Source: JABFWF01 sp035539135 (GTDB taxonomy: Bacteria; Pseudomonadota; Gammaproteobacteria; Xanthomonadales; Xanthomonadaceae). From it: DNA of 64,000 nt. Under the pieces are notes generated by a model. The model worked only from the letters and a program-made list of their open reading frames with translations, did no database searches and was not told where the DNA came from. Positions 43,036 to 51,468 of the stretch are shown piece after piece (position 1 is the stretch's first letter; each line of letters starts with the position of its first letter). The stretch is from assembly GCA_035539135.1 (NCBI GenBank), contig DATLJD010000012.1, positions 104,254-168,253 of the forward strand, read 5' to 3'. The position numbers and the translations under genes are program-made.

Positions 43036-43676
43036 GCAATCGCAACGGCTTCCTGCTCGCCATGCTCATGCTGGTCGCGACCGGCGCGATCGTGGGCTAC
43101 ACGGCGCATCGCCTGCGCGCGCCCGACGTGCCACGCCCGCCCCGCGCGGCTGCGGCACCGGCCGCGGCGCCGGTTGCGGCGCCGGCGAACGCGGCGACCA
43201 CCGCCGCCAGCGACGACTCGGCACCGCCCCCCTGGGCAGGCACCGAGGCCTCCCCGCCGGCGCCGGACAGCGCGACCGTCGCCGGCGCGCAAGCGCGTCG
43301 CGAGCAGCACATGCAGGAACTGCAGCGCACGATGCAGGCGTTGATGGCCGACGTCTCCAGCCGCTCGCAGGCCACCAACGCGCACCTGCGCCAGGCCCTG
43401 GACACCCTCGAGCAGATGGACGATCCGCAGGTGAACGCGCGGGTCAACCTGCCCGCCGTGCGCCACAACCTGGATGTCGCGATCCGCATGCAGCAGACCG
43501 CCGCCGAACTGCAGCGGCTGATGCTCGAGCCCGACAGTCCCGCGCGCCGCCAGCGGCTGGATGCGCGCATGGCCGAGTTCCGCCAGTTGCGCGCGCAGCT
43601 GCGCGATGACGTGCAACTCACGCCGCCGCCCGCGCCGGCGTCGAGCACCGCCAAGGACGAGGGAACGCAGCCGTGA
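43032..43676 (+). CDS. Unknown single-pass protein with helical domain, pilus operon
   Basis: A 214-residue protein of no recognised family. The N-terminal membrane segment is NGFLLAMLMLVATGAIVGYTA; residues 30-85 are Ala/Pro-rich; the rest is helical with heptad-like spacing (REQHMQELQRTMQALMADVSSRSQ, LRQALDTLEQM, AVRHNLDVAIRMQQTAAELQRLM, RLDARMAEFRQLRAQLRDDV). It overlaps both neighbours by four bases, so it is an integral part of the operon. It could be a periplasmic spacer between the platform and the outer membrane, but nothing proves this. Confidence 0.6.
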   Translation: MSNRNGFLLAMLMLVATGAIVGYTAHRLRAPDVPRPPRAAAAPAAAPVAAPANAATTAASDDSAPPPWAGTEASPPAPDSATVAGAQARREQHMQELQRTMQALMADVSSRSQATNAHLRQALDTLEQMDDPQVNARVNLPAVRHNLDVAIRMQQTAAELQRLMLEPDSPARRQRLDARMAEFRQLRAQLRDDVQLTPPPAPASSTAKDEGTQP

Positions 43677-44419
43677 TCGTGCGACGTCCCCCGGCCTGCG
43701 CGGGCTTCACCATCCTCGAGCTGGCGATCGCCGTCAGCATCGTCGGCCTGCTCGGCGCGATCGTCTCGTCGGCCTATTTCCGCCTCGCCGACGTGCGCGC
43801 CCGCGCCGCCGCCCAGGCCCAGGCCGAACAGGCGCGGCAGGCGGTGCGCCTGTTCGCCTTGCGTAACCGGCGCCTGCCCTGTCCCGACCTGAGCGCCGGC
43901 GGCAACGGCGCGCGCGAAGGCATCGGCGGCAGCTGCGCCACCGGCGCGCAGGTCGGCTGGCTGCCGTACGAAAGCCTCGGCCTGGCGCGCCCCGAACCGG
44001 GCGCGCGCCTGCGCTACGCGGTCAGCCGCGCCGCGGGCGCGGACCTGGTCGCGCCCGCCGCCGCCACCGACATCGGCGAACCGGATTTCGATGGCGACGC
44101 GCGCCTGCGCGCGGCGCTGGCGCTGAGCGCCAACCTGCCGGCTTCGACCGCGCGCCCGTTCGTCACCGGGCGCGGCACGCCGGCCGATCCGGCCAGTTGC
44201 ACCCGCGTCGTCGCCAACCCCGCGTTCGCGATCGTCGCGCCCGTGCGCGACCGCGATGCCGACGGCACCGGCTTCGACGGCCAGAACCTGCAGATGGCCG
44301 CGACCGGCAGTACCTGCATGGCCGCCCCGGCGCGCGCCATGGACGACCGCTACGACGACGTCGTCGTGGCGGAAAGCGCGAGCGCGCTGCTCGGCTGGCT
44401 CGCCGCCAACACCCGCTGA
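43673..44419 (+). CDS. Prepilin 2 (short member of the LPCP family)
   Basis: A 248-residue prepilin. After Gly11 comes FTILELAIAVSIVGLLGAIV with Glu at +5. The globular region has NRRLPCPDLSAGG, ATGAQVGWLPYESLGLA and RLRYAVSRAAGADL, which recur in prepilins 3 and 5. The protein ends at DDRYDDVVVAESASALLGWLAAN, the point where the larger relatives add long extensions, so it seems to be the unextended form. It is likely a minor pilin. The start is GTG overlapping the previous stop. Confidence 0.82.
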   Translation: MIVRRPPACAGFTILELAIAVSIVGLLGAIVSSAYFRLADVRARAAAQAQAEQARQAVRLFALRNRRLPCPDLSAGGNGAREGIGGSCATGAQVGWLPYESLGLARPEPGARLRYAVSRAAGADLVAPAAATDIGEPDFDGDARLRAALALSANLPASTARPFVTGRGTPADPASCTRVVANPAFAIVAPVRDRDADGTGFDGQNLQMAATGSTCMAAPARAMDDRYDDVVVAESASALLGWLAANTR

Positions 44420-44436
44420 TCCACAAGGGCCCTTCC

Positions 44437-46107
44437 ATGAACCGCCAACGTCCCGATTCACCCGCCCGTCGAACCCCCGCGGCCGCTGCCCTCGCCTGCG
44501 CCGTCGTCGTGCTCGCCGGCTGCGGCGCCACGCCGCGCAGCGTGAAGAGCCTGCCACCCACCGAGTACGTGGCGCTGCAGGAGATGGGCACCAAGGTCGG
44601 CGAGGAGTCCGCCAAGCTCGCGGCCGAGCACGATCGCCTGCGCAAGGAGCTCGAGCGCGCGGCGCCGCGCGCGGCCGACGTCGCCCCGGTGGCGCCCGAG
44701 TACGACCCGCTCGAGAACCGCATCGTCACCATCAACATGAGCGATGCGAGCGTCGGCAGCCTGCTGTGGGCGCTGGCCGAGCAGCTGGGCATGAACCTGA
44801 TCGTGGACCCCGACGTGCTCGCCCGCGACCAGCGCGCCAGCCTGTACCTGAAGAACGTCACCGCGCGCGAGGTCTACAACCACATCCTCACCGCCTTCGA
44901 CCTCAACGGCGAGATCCGCGGCGACGCGCTGGTGGTCAGCCCGATGGCCGAGCGCATCTTCCACGTGGACATGCTCAACAGCGTGACCTCGCTGGACATG
45001 AGCACCGGCGGCGACGTGTTCGGCGCCGGCGCCAGCGGCGCGGGCGGCGGCAACTCGCTGCGCGGCAAGCTGATCCTCGACGGTGCGGTCGGCAAGCAGA
45101 ACGATCCGTACAAGCAACTCGCCGCCTCGGTGGAGGCGATCCTCAAGGAGGACACCAACACCCGCGGCAACGGCCCGCCGCGCGAGGCCTCGCGCTTCAG
45201 CCTGGATCCGCTCACCGGTTCGCTGTTCGTGCGCGCGCGGCCTTCGCAGCTGCGCGCGGTGGCGGAACTGATCGAGCGCAACCGCGCGATGCTCGGCCGC
45301 CAGGTGCTGGTCGAGGCGCAGCTGCTGGACGTGCAGCTCAACGACCAGTTCCAGTTCGGCGTGGACTGGAACCTGCTGCGCAACCACGTCGCCGGCCTGG
45401 TCGGCGACACCCCCGCGCAGTTCGACCCGGTGACCGGCACGCTGCCGACCACGCTCGGCAACACGCTGGACCGCGTGCTGACCTTCCCGCGCCAGATCCT
45501 CGGCACCGAGGGAGGCCGCGGCACCGGCATCGCCTACACCGGCAACACCTTTTCCGCGGCGCTCAACATGCTCCGCGACTTCGGCAACGTGAAGGTGCTG
45601 TCCAACCCGAGCGTGCGGGTGCGCAACGGGACGCCGGCCTACCTGAGCGTCGGCCGCAACATCCGTTACGTCAGCAAGTCCACCACCAGCTTCAGCAATC
45701 CGGGCGGCGGCGCCACCAACACCTCCTCCGACGTGCAGACCGAGTCGCTGTTCGCCGGTGTGGTGATCGGCGTCGCGCCGCTGATCCACGACGACGGCAA
45801 GGTAGAACTGCTGGTGCATCCGATGCAGACGGACGTCGCGCCGGGAAGCCTCGCGCTGGTCCCGGTCGGCAACGGCAACGCGGTGACCCTGCCGGTCATC
45901 AGCTTCAAGGGCATGACCACCACGCTCAACCTCAACGACGGCGACACCGTGCTGATGGGCGGCCTGATCGACCAGCAGATGCAGAACGCCGACACCGGCG
46001 TGCCCGGCCTGTCCGACGTGCCGGGCGTGGGCAACCTGTTCGGCGCCAAGGACAAGTCGCACAACAGCCGCGAGCTGGTCATGGTGCTGCGGGTGACGGT
46101 GATATGA
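44437..46107 (+). CDS. Secretin of the MshL/PilQ/GspD family, lipoprotein
   Basis: A 556-residue outer-membrane secretin. A lipobox LAGC places acylated Cys at residue 29. The STN/N0 domain is ITINMSDASVGSLLWALAEQLGMNLIVDPDVL, with YLKNVTAREVYNHILTAFDL. The N1-like domain has PLTGSLFVRARPSQLRAVAELIERN, and the secretin barrel runs from VLVEAQLLDVQLNDQFQFGVDW to the signature MTTTLNLNDGDTVLMGGLIDQQ and VPGVGNLFGAKDKSHNSRELVMVLRV. It resembles MshL in size and lipidation. It should form the outer-membrane pore for the pilus. The gene order secretin, TPR protein, ATPase, ATPase, platform is that of msh loci. Confidence 0.92.
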   Translation: MNRQRPDSPARRTPAAAALACAVVVLAGCGATPRSVKSLPPTEYVALQEMGTKVGEESAKLAAEHDRLRKELERAAPRAADVAPVAPEYDPLENRIVTINMSDASVGSLLWALAEQLGMNLIVDPDVLARDQRASLYLKNVTAREVYNHILTAFDLNGEIRGDALVVSPMAERIFHVDMLNSVTSLDMSTGGDVFGAGASGAGGGNSLRGKLILDGAVGKQNDPYKQLAASVEAILKEDTNTRGNGPPREASRFSLDPLTGSLFVRARPSQLRAVAELIERNRAMLGRQVLVEAQLLDVQLNDQFQFGVDWNLLRNHVAGLVGDTPAQFDPVTGTLPTTLGNTLDRVLTFPRQILGTEGGRGTGIAYTGNTFSAALNMLRDFGNVKVLSNPSVRVRNGTPAYLSVGRNIRYVSKSTTSFSNPGGGATNTSSDVQTESLFAGVVIGVAPLIHDDGKVELLVHPMQTDVAPGSLALVPVGNGNAVTLPVISFKGMTTTLNLNDGDTVLMGGLIDQQMQNADTGVPGLSDVPGVGNLFGAKDKSHNSRELVMVLRVTVI

Positions 46108-47060
46108 GCCTGATGTTCGCGGCGTTGCGCAGGCTGGACGCGCCGGCCCAGGCGCCGCGCGCGCCGGCACCCGCGCGCGCCGGCCGGCGCTGGCCCGCGA
46201 TGGCCTTGCCGGCGGGCCTGGTGGCCTGCGCGTTCGCCGCCGGCTGGTGGCTGGCGCCGGCGCACGAGGCCGCCGCGCCGCGGCAGGTCGCGCAGGCCGT
46301 GCCGGCGCGGCCTTCGCGCGCAGTGACGCCCGCGGCCCCGGCGTCGATGCCGGTCGTTGCAGCGCCCGCGACACGTCCAGTGCCGGCACCGACCCCGCTG
46401 CAGGCGCAGGCGCGCGACGTGCGTGTCGCGCAGCCCTCCGAAGACCTGGCGCACGCGCCGTCGGGCGCGCGCGCGGCCGGCACGGAAACGGAGATGCCGC
46501 GCGTTGCCGCGGCGGCCGCCAGACCGCATCCGATCCCGGCACGTTCCGCCGGCGAGCCCGCCGGCGCGCCCGCGGCCCCGCAACCGGCGGCGCCAGCGCG
46601 TCCGTCCGCGCTCGCCGACGCTCCATCGCCCGCACCGCTGCCGCAGGACGGTCTGGTCGTCCGCGACGCATCGTCCACCGGCGAAGGCGGCGAAGGCCGC
46701 GCCATCGCCCGCGAGGTCGCGGCGATCGGCGATGCGATCAACGGTGGCGACTTCGACGCGGCCCGGGCCCGCCTGCAGGCGCTGGCCGGCCAGCTCCCGC
46801 CGCGCAGCCTGACCCTGATGCGCATGCAGGCCTGGCTGGCGCACGAATCCGGGGACACCGCCGCGGCGCTCGCGCTCTACCGCGAGATCGTCGCGCGGGT
46901 GCCGGGCGACCGCACCTCGGTGGTCAACCTCGCCATCCTGGAAGCCGCGAACGGCGAAACCGACAAGGCGCGCGAACGCCTGCGCCGCCTGCGCGAGGTG
47001 GATTCCGGCTCGCTGGAAGTCCAGCGCGCGATCGCCAGGGTCGAGGCCGAACTGCGATGA
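46104..47060 (+). CDS. MshN-like TPR protein
   Basis: A 318-residue bitopic protein. After a short cytoplasmic lead (MSLMFAALRRLDA) is a membrane segment (PAMALPAGLVACAFAAGWWLA), then about 150 residues of Ala/Pro-rich linker, then TPR-like helices (AIGDAINGGDFDAARARLQALAGQLPPRSL, AWLAHESGDTAAALALYREIV, NLAILEAANGETDKARERLRRLREV). MshN of MSHA loci has this plan. It overlaps the secretin gene by four bases and the ATPase gene by four bases. It may help secretin assembly, by analogy. Confidence 0.75.
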   Translation: MSLMFAALRRLDAPAQAPRAPAPARAGRRWPAMALPAGLVACAFAAGWWLAPAHEAAAPRQVAQAVPARPSRAVTPAAPASMPVVAAPATRPVPAPTPLQAQARDVRVAQPSEDLAHAPSGARAAGTETEMPRVAAAAARPHPIPARSAGEPAGAPAAPQPAAPARPSALADAPSPAPLPQDGLVVRDASSTGEGGEGRAIAREVAAIGDAINGGDFDAARARLQALAGQLPPRSLTLMRMQAWLAHESGDTAAALALYREIVARVPGDRTSVVNLAILEAANGETDKARERLRRLREVDSGSLEVQRAIARVEAELR

Positions 47061-48493
47061 ACGCAGGCGCGGCCAACGCCTACCTGGCCGGGCTCGGGCT
47101 GAGCCGGTCGCCGTTCCCGCCGACACCCGACGCGGACGCCTATTTCCACACCGCGGCGTTGCAGCGCGACCTCGCCGAGGCCGCGCATTGCCTGCTCGCG
47201 CGCAAGGGCTTCGTGCTGCTGACCGGCGAGGTCGGCACCGGCAAGAGCACCTTCGTGCGCAAGCTGCTGGACGAGGTCACCGGCCAGGGCGCGATCGCGT
47301 CGCTGGTGTTCAATACCTTCCTGCAGGGCGACGAGCTGCTCGCCGCGGTGCTGCGCGACTTCGGCATCAAGCCGGGCACCGGCGCCGCCGACAACATCGA
47401 CCGGCTCAACACCTTCCTGGTGCGCCGCTGGGAAGCCGGCAGCACCTGCGTGCTGGTGATCGACGACGCGCAGAATCTCGGCCTCGACAGCCTGGAGCTG
47501 CTGCGCCTGCTGAGCAATCTCGAAAGCGGGCAGGAAAAGCTCCTGCAGATCGTGCTCGCCGGGCAGCCCGAGCTGGAAGCGCAGCTCGGCCGCCACGAGA
47601 TCCGCCAGCTGACCAGCCGCATCGTCAAGCACATCCGCATGCCGGCGCTCGACTCGGGCGATTGCGCGCGCTACGTCGAGTTCCGCCTCGCCCTGGCCGG
47701 CGCCGCCGGCCGCATCCGGATGACGCCGCGCGCGCACGCCGCGGTCTTCCGCGACAGCGCGGGCAACCCGCGCCGCATCCACCTGATCATGGACCGTTGC
47801 CTGTACGGCGTGCTCGCGAGCGGCGACCCGGTGATCGACGCGGGGCTGGTGCGGACCGCCGCCGCGGAAGCCGGCTTCAGCCGCGCGCGACGTCGCCGGC
47901 GCGCTCCGTTCGCCGCGATCGCGCTGCTCGCCGCGACCGGAATCGCCGCCGCGGCGGGCTTCGCCTGGCACGCGGCCACGCCGGCCGCGCCAGCGACGGC
48001 TCCGCCCGTCGCCGTCACCCACGTCGCCACCCGGCAGGCGACGCCCGCCGATCCGCTGGACGCCTGCCTCGCCCGCCAAGGCGCCGGCGGTGCTCGCGAA
48101 GACGGCGGCTTGCAGGTGCTCGCCGTGCCGGAGGCGCAACTCGCGTTCCTGCGCGAGCGGGGCGACGTCTGCCTCGCCCGCCGCGGCGACGGCTCGGTGG
48201 CGGCGTGGCGTCCGCACTGGCGCGTCGAGCGCCTGATCGCCGGCGAGCGCAGCGACGAGGTGCGCGCACTGCAGTCTGCGCTCGCCGCGCTCGGCGCCTT
48301 CCCGCGCGACCTGCCGGCGGACGCCGAGAGCGCAGACGGCCTGTTCGGCCCGCGCACCCGCGCCGCCCTGATGACCTTCCAGCAGCGCCATGGCCTGGCG
48401 GCCAGCGGACGCTGCGACCCGCTCACCCTGTTGCTGCTTCCGCGGCCCGCGGACGCAACCCCCACGGAGACCGCGCATGGCCGCCACGGCTGA
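47057..48493 (+). CDS. MshM/GspA-type AAA ATPase with peptidoglycan-binding domain
   Basis: A 478-residue protein. The AAA part has a start typical of ExeA/GspA (LGLSRSPFPPTPDADAYFHT), Walker A TGEVGTGKSTFVRK and Walker B CVLVIDDAQNLGLDSLELLRLLSNLE. A membrane segment (FAAIALLAATGIAAAAGFAW) follows at about residues 286-307. The periplasmic end carries a peptidoglycan-binding fold at about 395-470 (SDEVRALQSALAALGAFP, DGLFGPRTRAALMTFQQRHGL). ExeA/GspA uses this layout to make room in the wall for the secretin. Overlaps the next gene by 17 bases. Confidence 0.85.
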   Translation: MNAGAANAYLAGLGLSRSPFPPTPDADAYFHTAALQRDLAEAAHCLLARKGFVLLTGEVGTGKSTFVRKLLDEVTGQGAIASLVFNTFLQGDELLAAVLRDFGIKPGTGAADNIDRLNTFLVRRWEAGSTCVLVIDDAQNLGLDSLELLRLLSNLESGQEKLLQIVLAGQPELEAQLGRHEIRQLTSRIVKHIRMPALDSGDCARYVEFRLALAGAAGRIRMTPRAHAAVFRDSAGNPRRIHLIMDRCLYGVLASGDPVIDAGLVRTAAAEAGFSRARRRRRAPFAAIALLAATGIAAAAGFAWHAATPAAPATAPPVAVTHVATRQATPADPLDACLARQGAGGAREDGGLQVLAVPEAQLAFLRERGDVCLARRGDGSVAAWRPHWRVERLIAGERSDEVRALQSALAALGAFPRDLPADAESADGLFGPRTRAALMTFQQRHGLAASGRCDPLTLLLLPRPADATPTETAHGRHG

Positions 48494-50201
48494 CGCCCTC
48501 GCCCGCCGCCCGGAACTCGCCGACGCCGATGGCGAGGCGCGCCGGCTCGGCACCATCCTGCTCGAGCGGGGCATGCTCAATCCCGCCCAGCTGCAGTACG
48601 CGGTGCAGAAGCACGCGGTCGAGGAGCAACGCTTCGGCCGGGTGCTGATCCGCCACGGCCTCGCCAACGAGTCCGACATCGTGCGGGTGATGGCCGAGCT
48701 GCAGGGCATCACCTACGTCCAGGTCGAGACCCTGCCCGAGCCCGATCCGCAGGTACTGGCGCTGTTCAACCGCGAGTTGTGCCTGCTGCGCGCGTTCCTG
48801 CCGCTGCGGCGGGTGGACAACGCGCTGGAGGTGGTGCTCGGCGACGCCGACCGCGACGCCGTCGCCCAGCTGGTGCTGCAGCGCTGCGGCATGCGCTGCC
48901 GCTTCCTGCAGGGCGAGTTCACCCGCGTCACCCAGCTGATCCGGCACACGTACTACTTCGCGCAGAACCCGGTCGAGCAGCTCCTGCACCGCGAAATCCG
49001 CCGGATCGCCTCCGACGCGGACCACGCCTACAGCCCGGAGAAGCTGCTCGACTACCTGCTTCACCTGGCGGTGCGCGAGCGCACCACCGACATCCACATC
49101 GCGCCGGCCGAAGGCAGCATCCACGTGCTGTTCCGCGTGGACGGCGTGCTGCGGCCGATGCTGGCGATGCAGTCCTCGCTGCACCGCCTGCTGGGCTTCA
49201 TCAAGCTGGCCGCCGAAATGGACATCTCCGAGCAGCGGCGGCCGCAGGACGGCAGCTTTCGCGCCACCGTGCTCGATGCCCCGCTCACCGTCCGCGTCTC
49301 GACCCTGATCAGCGAGATGGGCGAGCGCATGGTGCTGCGCCTGCTGCCCGAGCACAGCGACCTCTCCGGGCTGGGCGAACTCGGTTTCTTCCCGGAGGAC
49401 GTCGCCGCGCTGGAGCGCATGTTCGCCAAGCCGGCCGGCCTGATCCTGATCACCGGCCCGACCGGCTCGGGCAAGAGCAGCTCGCTGCACGCGGCACTGC
49501 GCATGCAGTCGCTGATCGAGCGCAACGTGCTCACGGTCGAGGACCCGATCGAATACCGCGTGCCGGGCGCCTGCCAGACCGAGGTCAACCGCCGCGCCGG
49601 CTACGAGTTCAGCTCGGCCTTGCGCCACTTCCTCCGCCACGACCCCGACGTGATCCTGCTCGGCGAGATGCGCGACGGCGAGACCGCGCAGGCCGCGATC
49701 GAGGCCGCCGCCACCGGCCACCTGGTGCTCTCGACCCTGCACGTGTCGGGCGTGTTCGGCGTGGTCCCGCGCCTGCGCCCGCTCGGCCTCGAGGCGCAGG
49801 TCATCGCCGACAACCTGCTGGCGGTGGTCAACCAGCGCCTGGTGCGCCAGAACTGCCCGTTCTGCAGCGAGGAAGTGCCCTTCACCGAGGCCGAACGCGC
49901 ATGGCTCGGCCTCCAGGATCCGCATGCTTGCGGCCGGCGCGGCACCGGCTGCGAACGCTGCCGCGGCAGCGGCTACTACGGCCGGCTCCCGGTGTACGAA
50001 CTGCTCTTCCTCGACGACGCGATCGCCAACGCGATCGCGGACGATGCCGGCCGCGAGGCGGTGCGCAAACTCGCCTACGACAACGGCTTCGTGGACATGG
50101 TGCAGATCGCCAAGCGCCGCGTGGCGATGGGCCAGACCACGCCGGCGGAGGTGCTGCGCGTGGTCGGCGACGGACCGGCGCCGGAGAAGCCCGCCGCATG
50201 A
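48477..50201 (+). CDS. MshE/GspE/PilB-type assembly ATPase
   Basis: A 574-residue hexameric traffic ATPase. The N-terminal T2SSE_N domain begins LGTILLERGMLNPAQLQYAVQKH and has VMAELQGITYVQV, a form that in MshE binds c-di-GMP. The catalytic half has Walker A ITGPTGSGKSSSLHAAL, the Asp box TVEDPIEYRVPGACQTEVN, Walker B PDVILLGEMRDGETAQAAIEAA, the His box LVLSTLHVSG, and a zinc tetracysteine (QNCPFCSEEV and GTGCERCRGSGYYGR). It should power pilus extension from the cytoplasm. Overlaps the next gene by four bases. Confidence 0.93.
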   Translation: MAATADALARRPELADADGEARRLGTILLERGMLNPAQLQYAVQKHAVEEQRFGRVLIRHGLANESDIVRVMAELQGITYVQVETLPEPDPQVLALFNRELCLLRAFLPLRRVDNALEVVLGDADRDAVAQLVLQRCGMRCRFLQGEFTRVTQLIRHTYYFAQNPVEQLLHREIRRIASDADHAYSPEKLLDYLLHLAVRERTTDIHIAPAEGSIHVLFRVDGVLRPMLAMQSSLHRLLGFIKLAAEMDISEQRRPQDGSFRATVLDAPLTVRVSTLISEMGERMVLRLLPEHSDLSGLGELGFFPEDVAALERMFAKPAGLILITGPTGSGKSSSLHAALRMQSLIERNVLTVEDPIEYRVPGACQTEVNRRAGYEFSSALRHFLRHDPDVILLGEMRDGETAQAAIEAAATGHLVLSTLHVSGVFGVVPRLRPLGLEAQVIADNLLAVVNQRLVRQNCPFCSEEVPFTEAERAWLGLQDPHACGRRGTGCERCRGSGYYGRLPVYELLFLDDAIANAIADDAGREAVRKLAYDNGFVDMVQIAKRRVAMGQTTPAEVLRVVGDGPAPEKPAA

Positions 50202-51454
50202 ACGTCTACTACTACCGCCTGCTGCTCTCCAGCGGACGCGTGAAGGCGGGCGTCGCCCAGCTCGCGGTCGAGCACGACGCATCCGCGCGCATCTGGCTGG
50301 AGAAGAACTTCGACGCGACGGTGCTGCTGCTGCACCGCCTGCCCGGCTGGCTGGCGGAGATGCAGCGCAGCCTCGCGCACCTGTTCCGCCCGAGCATCCG
50401 GCCGCCGGAACTCGCCGGCATGCTGCGCGACATGGCGGTGATGACCGGCAGCGGCATTCCCGTGCTGGAGGCGTTGAAGGCGGTCTCGCAGGAAGTCGGC
50501 ACCGGGCGCGCGTCCAACGCCGCGCGCGTCGCCCGCAACCTGCTCGACGAGCTGGACGCCGGCGCGACGATGAGCGAGGCCTTCGGACGCTACCCGGACA
50601 CCTTTCCGGAAACCGTCCGCAACCTGGTCATGATCGGCGACGAGACCGGCAGCATGGACCACATGCTGGCCGAGGCCGCCGACCACGTCGAGCGCGTCTC
50701 GCGCATGAGCGCCGATACCCGCCAGGCGCTGATCTACCCCGCCTTCGTGTTCACCGCGATCTTCGCCGCGGGCGGGTTCTGGATCTACTACGTGGTGCCC
50801 AACCTCACCGGGCTGTTCAAGCAGATGAACGCCAAGCTGCCGGCGCTGACGGTCGCGGTCATCGGCTTCTCGGAGTGGTTCACCGGGCACGTCGGCGCAA
50901 TCCTGGCGGGCCTGGCCGCGGCGGTGTTCGCCACCTGGGTGACCTGGCGCTACAGCCGCCCGTTCCGCCGCACCACCCATTACACGCTGCACCGGCTGCC
51001 GATCGCGCGGACGATCATGAACTCCGCCGGCCTCGCCTTCCTCACCGAATACCTCTCGCTGCTGATCAAGGCCGGCGTGGACATGGTCAGCAGCCTGAAG
51101 GTGATGGAACGGGCGATCCGCGACGAGTACTACCGCGACCGCGTGATCGCGATCCGCCAGGTGCTCGAACGCGGCGACCGCGTGTCCTCGGCGATGCGCC
51201 AGGTGGGCGGCTTCCCGCCGATGATGGTGCGGATGGTCTCGGTCGGCGAGGACACCGGCACCCTCGATCGCCAGCTCGCGCGCCTGTCGGCGGAATACAG
51301 CCTGCGCCTGCAGCGCCTGATCGCCAACCTCTCGGAAATCATCAAGCCGCTGGTCGTGGTGCTGGCCGGCGGCATGTTCATCCTGCTCATCGTCGCCCTG
51401 CTGCTGCCGGTCTACGACCTGGTCAAGCAGGCGATGTCCTCGCCGCAGTTCTGA
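50198..51454 (+). CDS. MshG/GspF/PilC-type platform protein
   Basis: A 418-residue polytopic inner-membrane protein. Two T2SSF domains are present: one from ELAGMLRDMAVMTGSGIPVLEALKAV to NLVMIGDETGSMDHMLAEAA, the other from LAFLTEYLSLLIKAGVDMVSSLKVM to MMVRMVSVGEDTGTLDRQLARLS. Membrane segments are seen in ALIYPAFVFTAIFAAGGFWIYYVV, HVGAILAGLAAAVFATWVTW and PLVVVLAGGMFILLIVALLLPVYDL. It couples the ATPase to pilin polymerisation. Its ATG overlaps the ATPase stop. The prepilin cluster begins 14 bases after its own stop. Confidence 0.93.
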   Translation: MNVYYYRLLLSSGRVKAGVAQLAVEHDASARIWLEKNFDATVLLLHRLPGWLAEMQRSLAHLFRPSIRPPELAGMLRDMAVMTGSGIPVLEALKAVSQEVGTGRASNAARVARNLLDELDAGATMSEAFGRYPDTFPETVRNLVMIGDETGSMDHMLAEAADHVERVSRMSADTRQALIYPAFVFTAIFAAGGFWIYYVVPNLTGLFKQMNAKLPALTVAVIGFSEWFTGHVGAILAGLAAAVFATWVTWRYSRPFRRTTHYTLHRLPIARTIMNSAGLAFLTEYLSLLIKAGVDMVSSLKVMERAIRDEYYRDRVIAIRQVLERGDRVSSAMRQVGGFPPMMVRMVSVGEDTGTLDRQLARLSAEYSLRLQRLIANLSEIIKPLVVVLAGGMFILLIVALLLPVYDLVKQAMSSPQF

Positions 51455-51468
51455 CGACGGAGGCCGCC

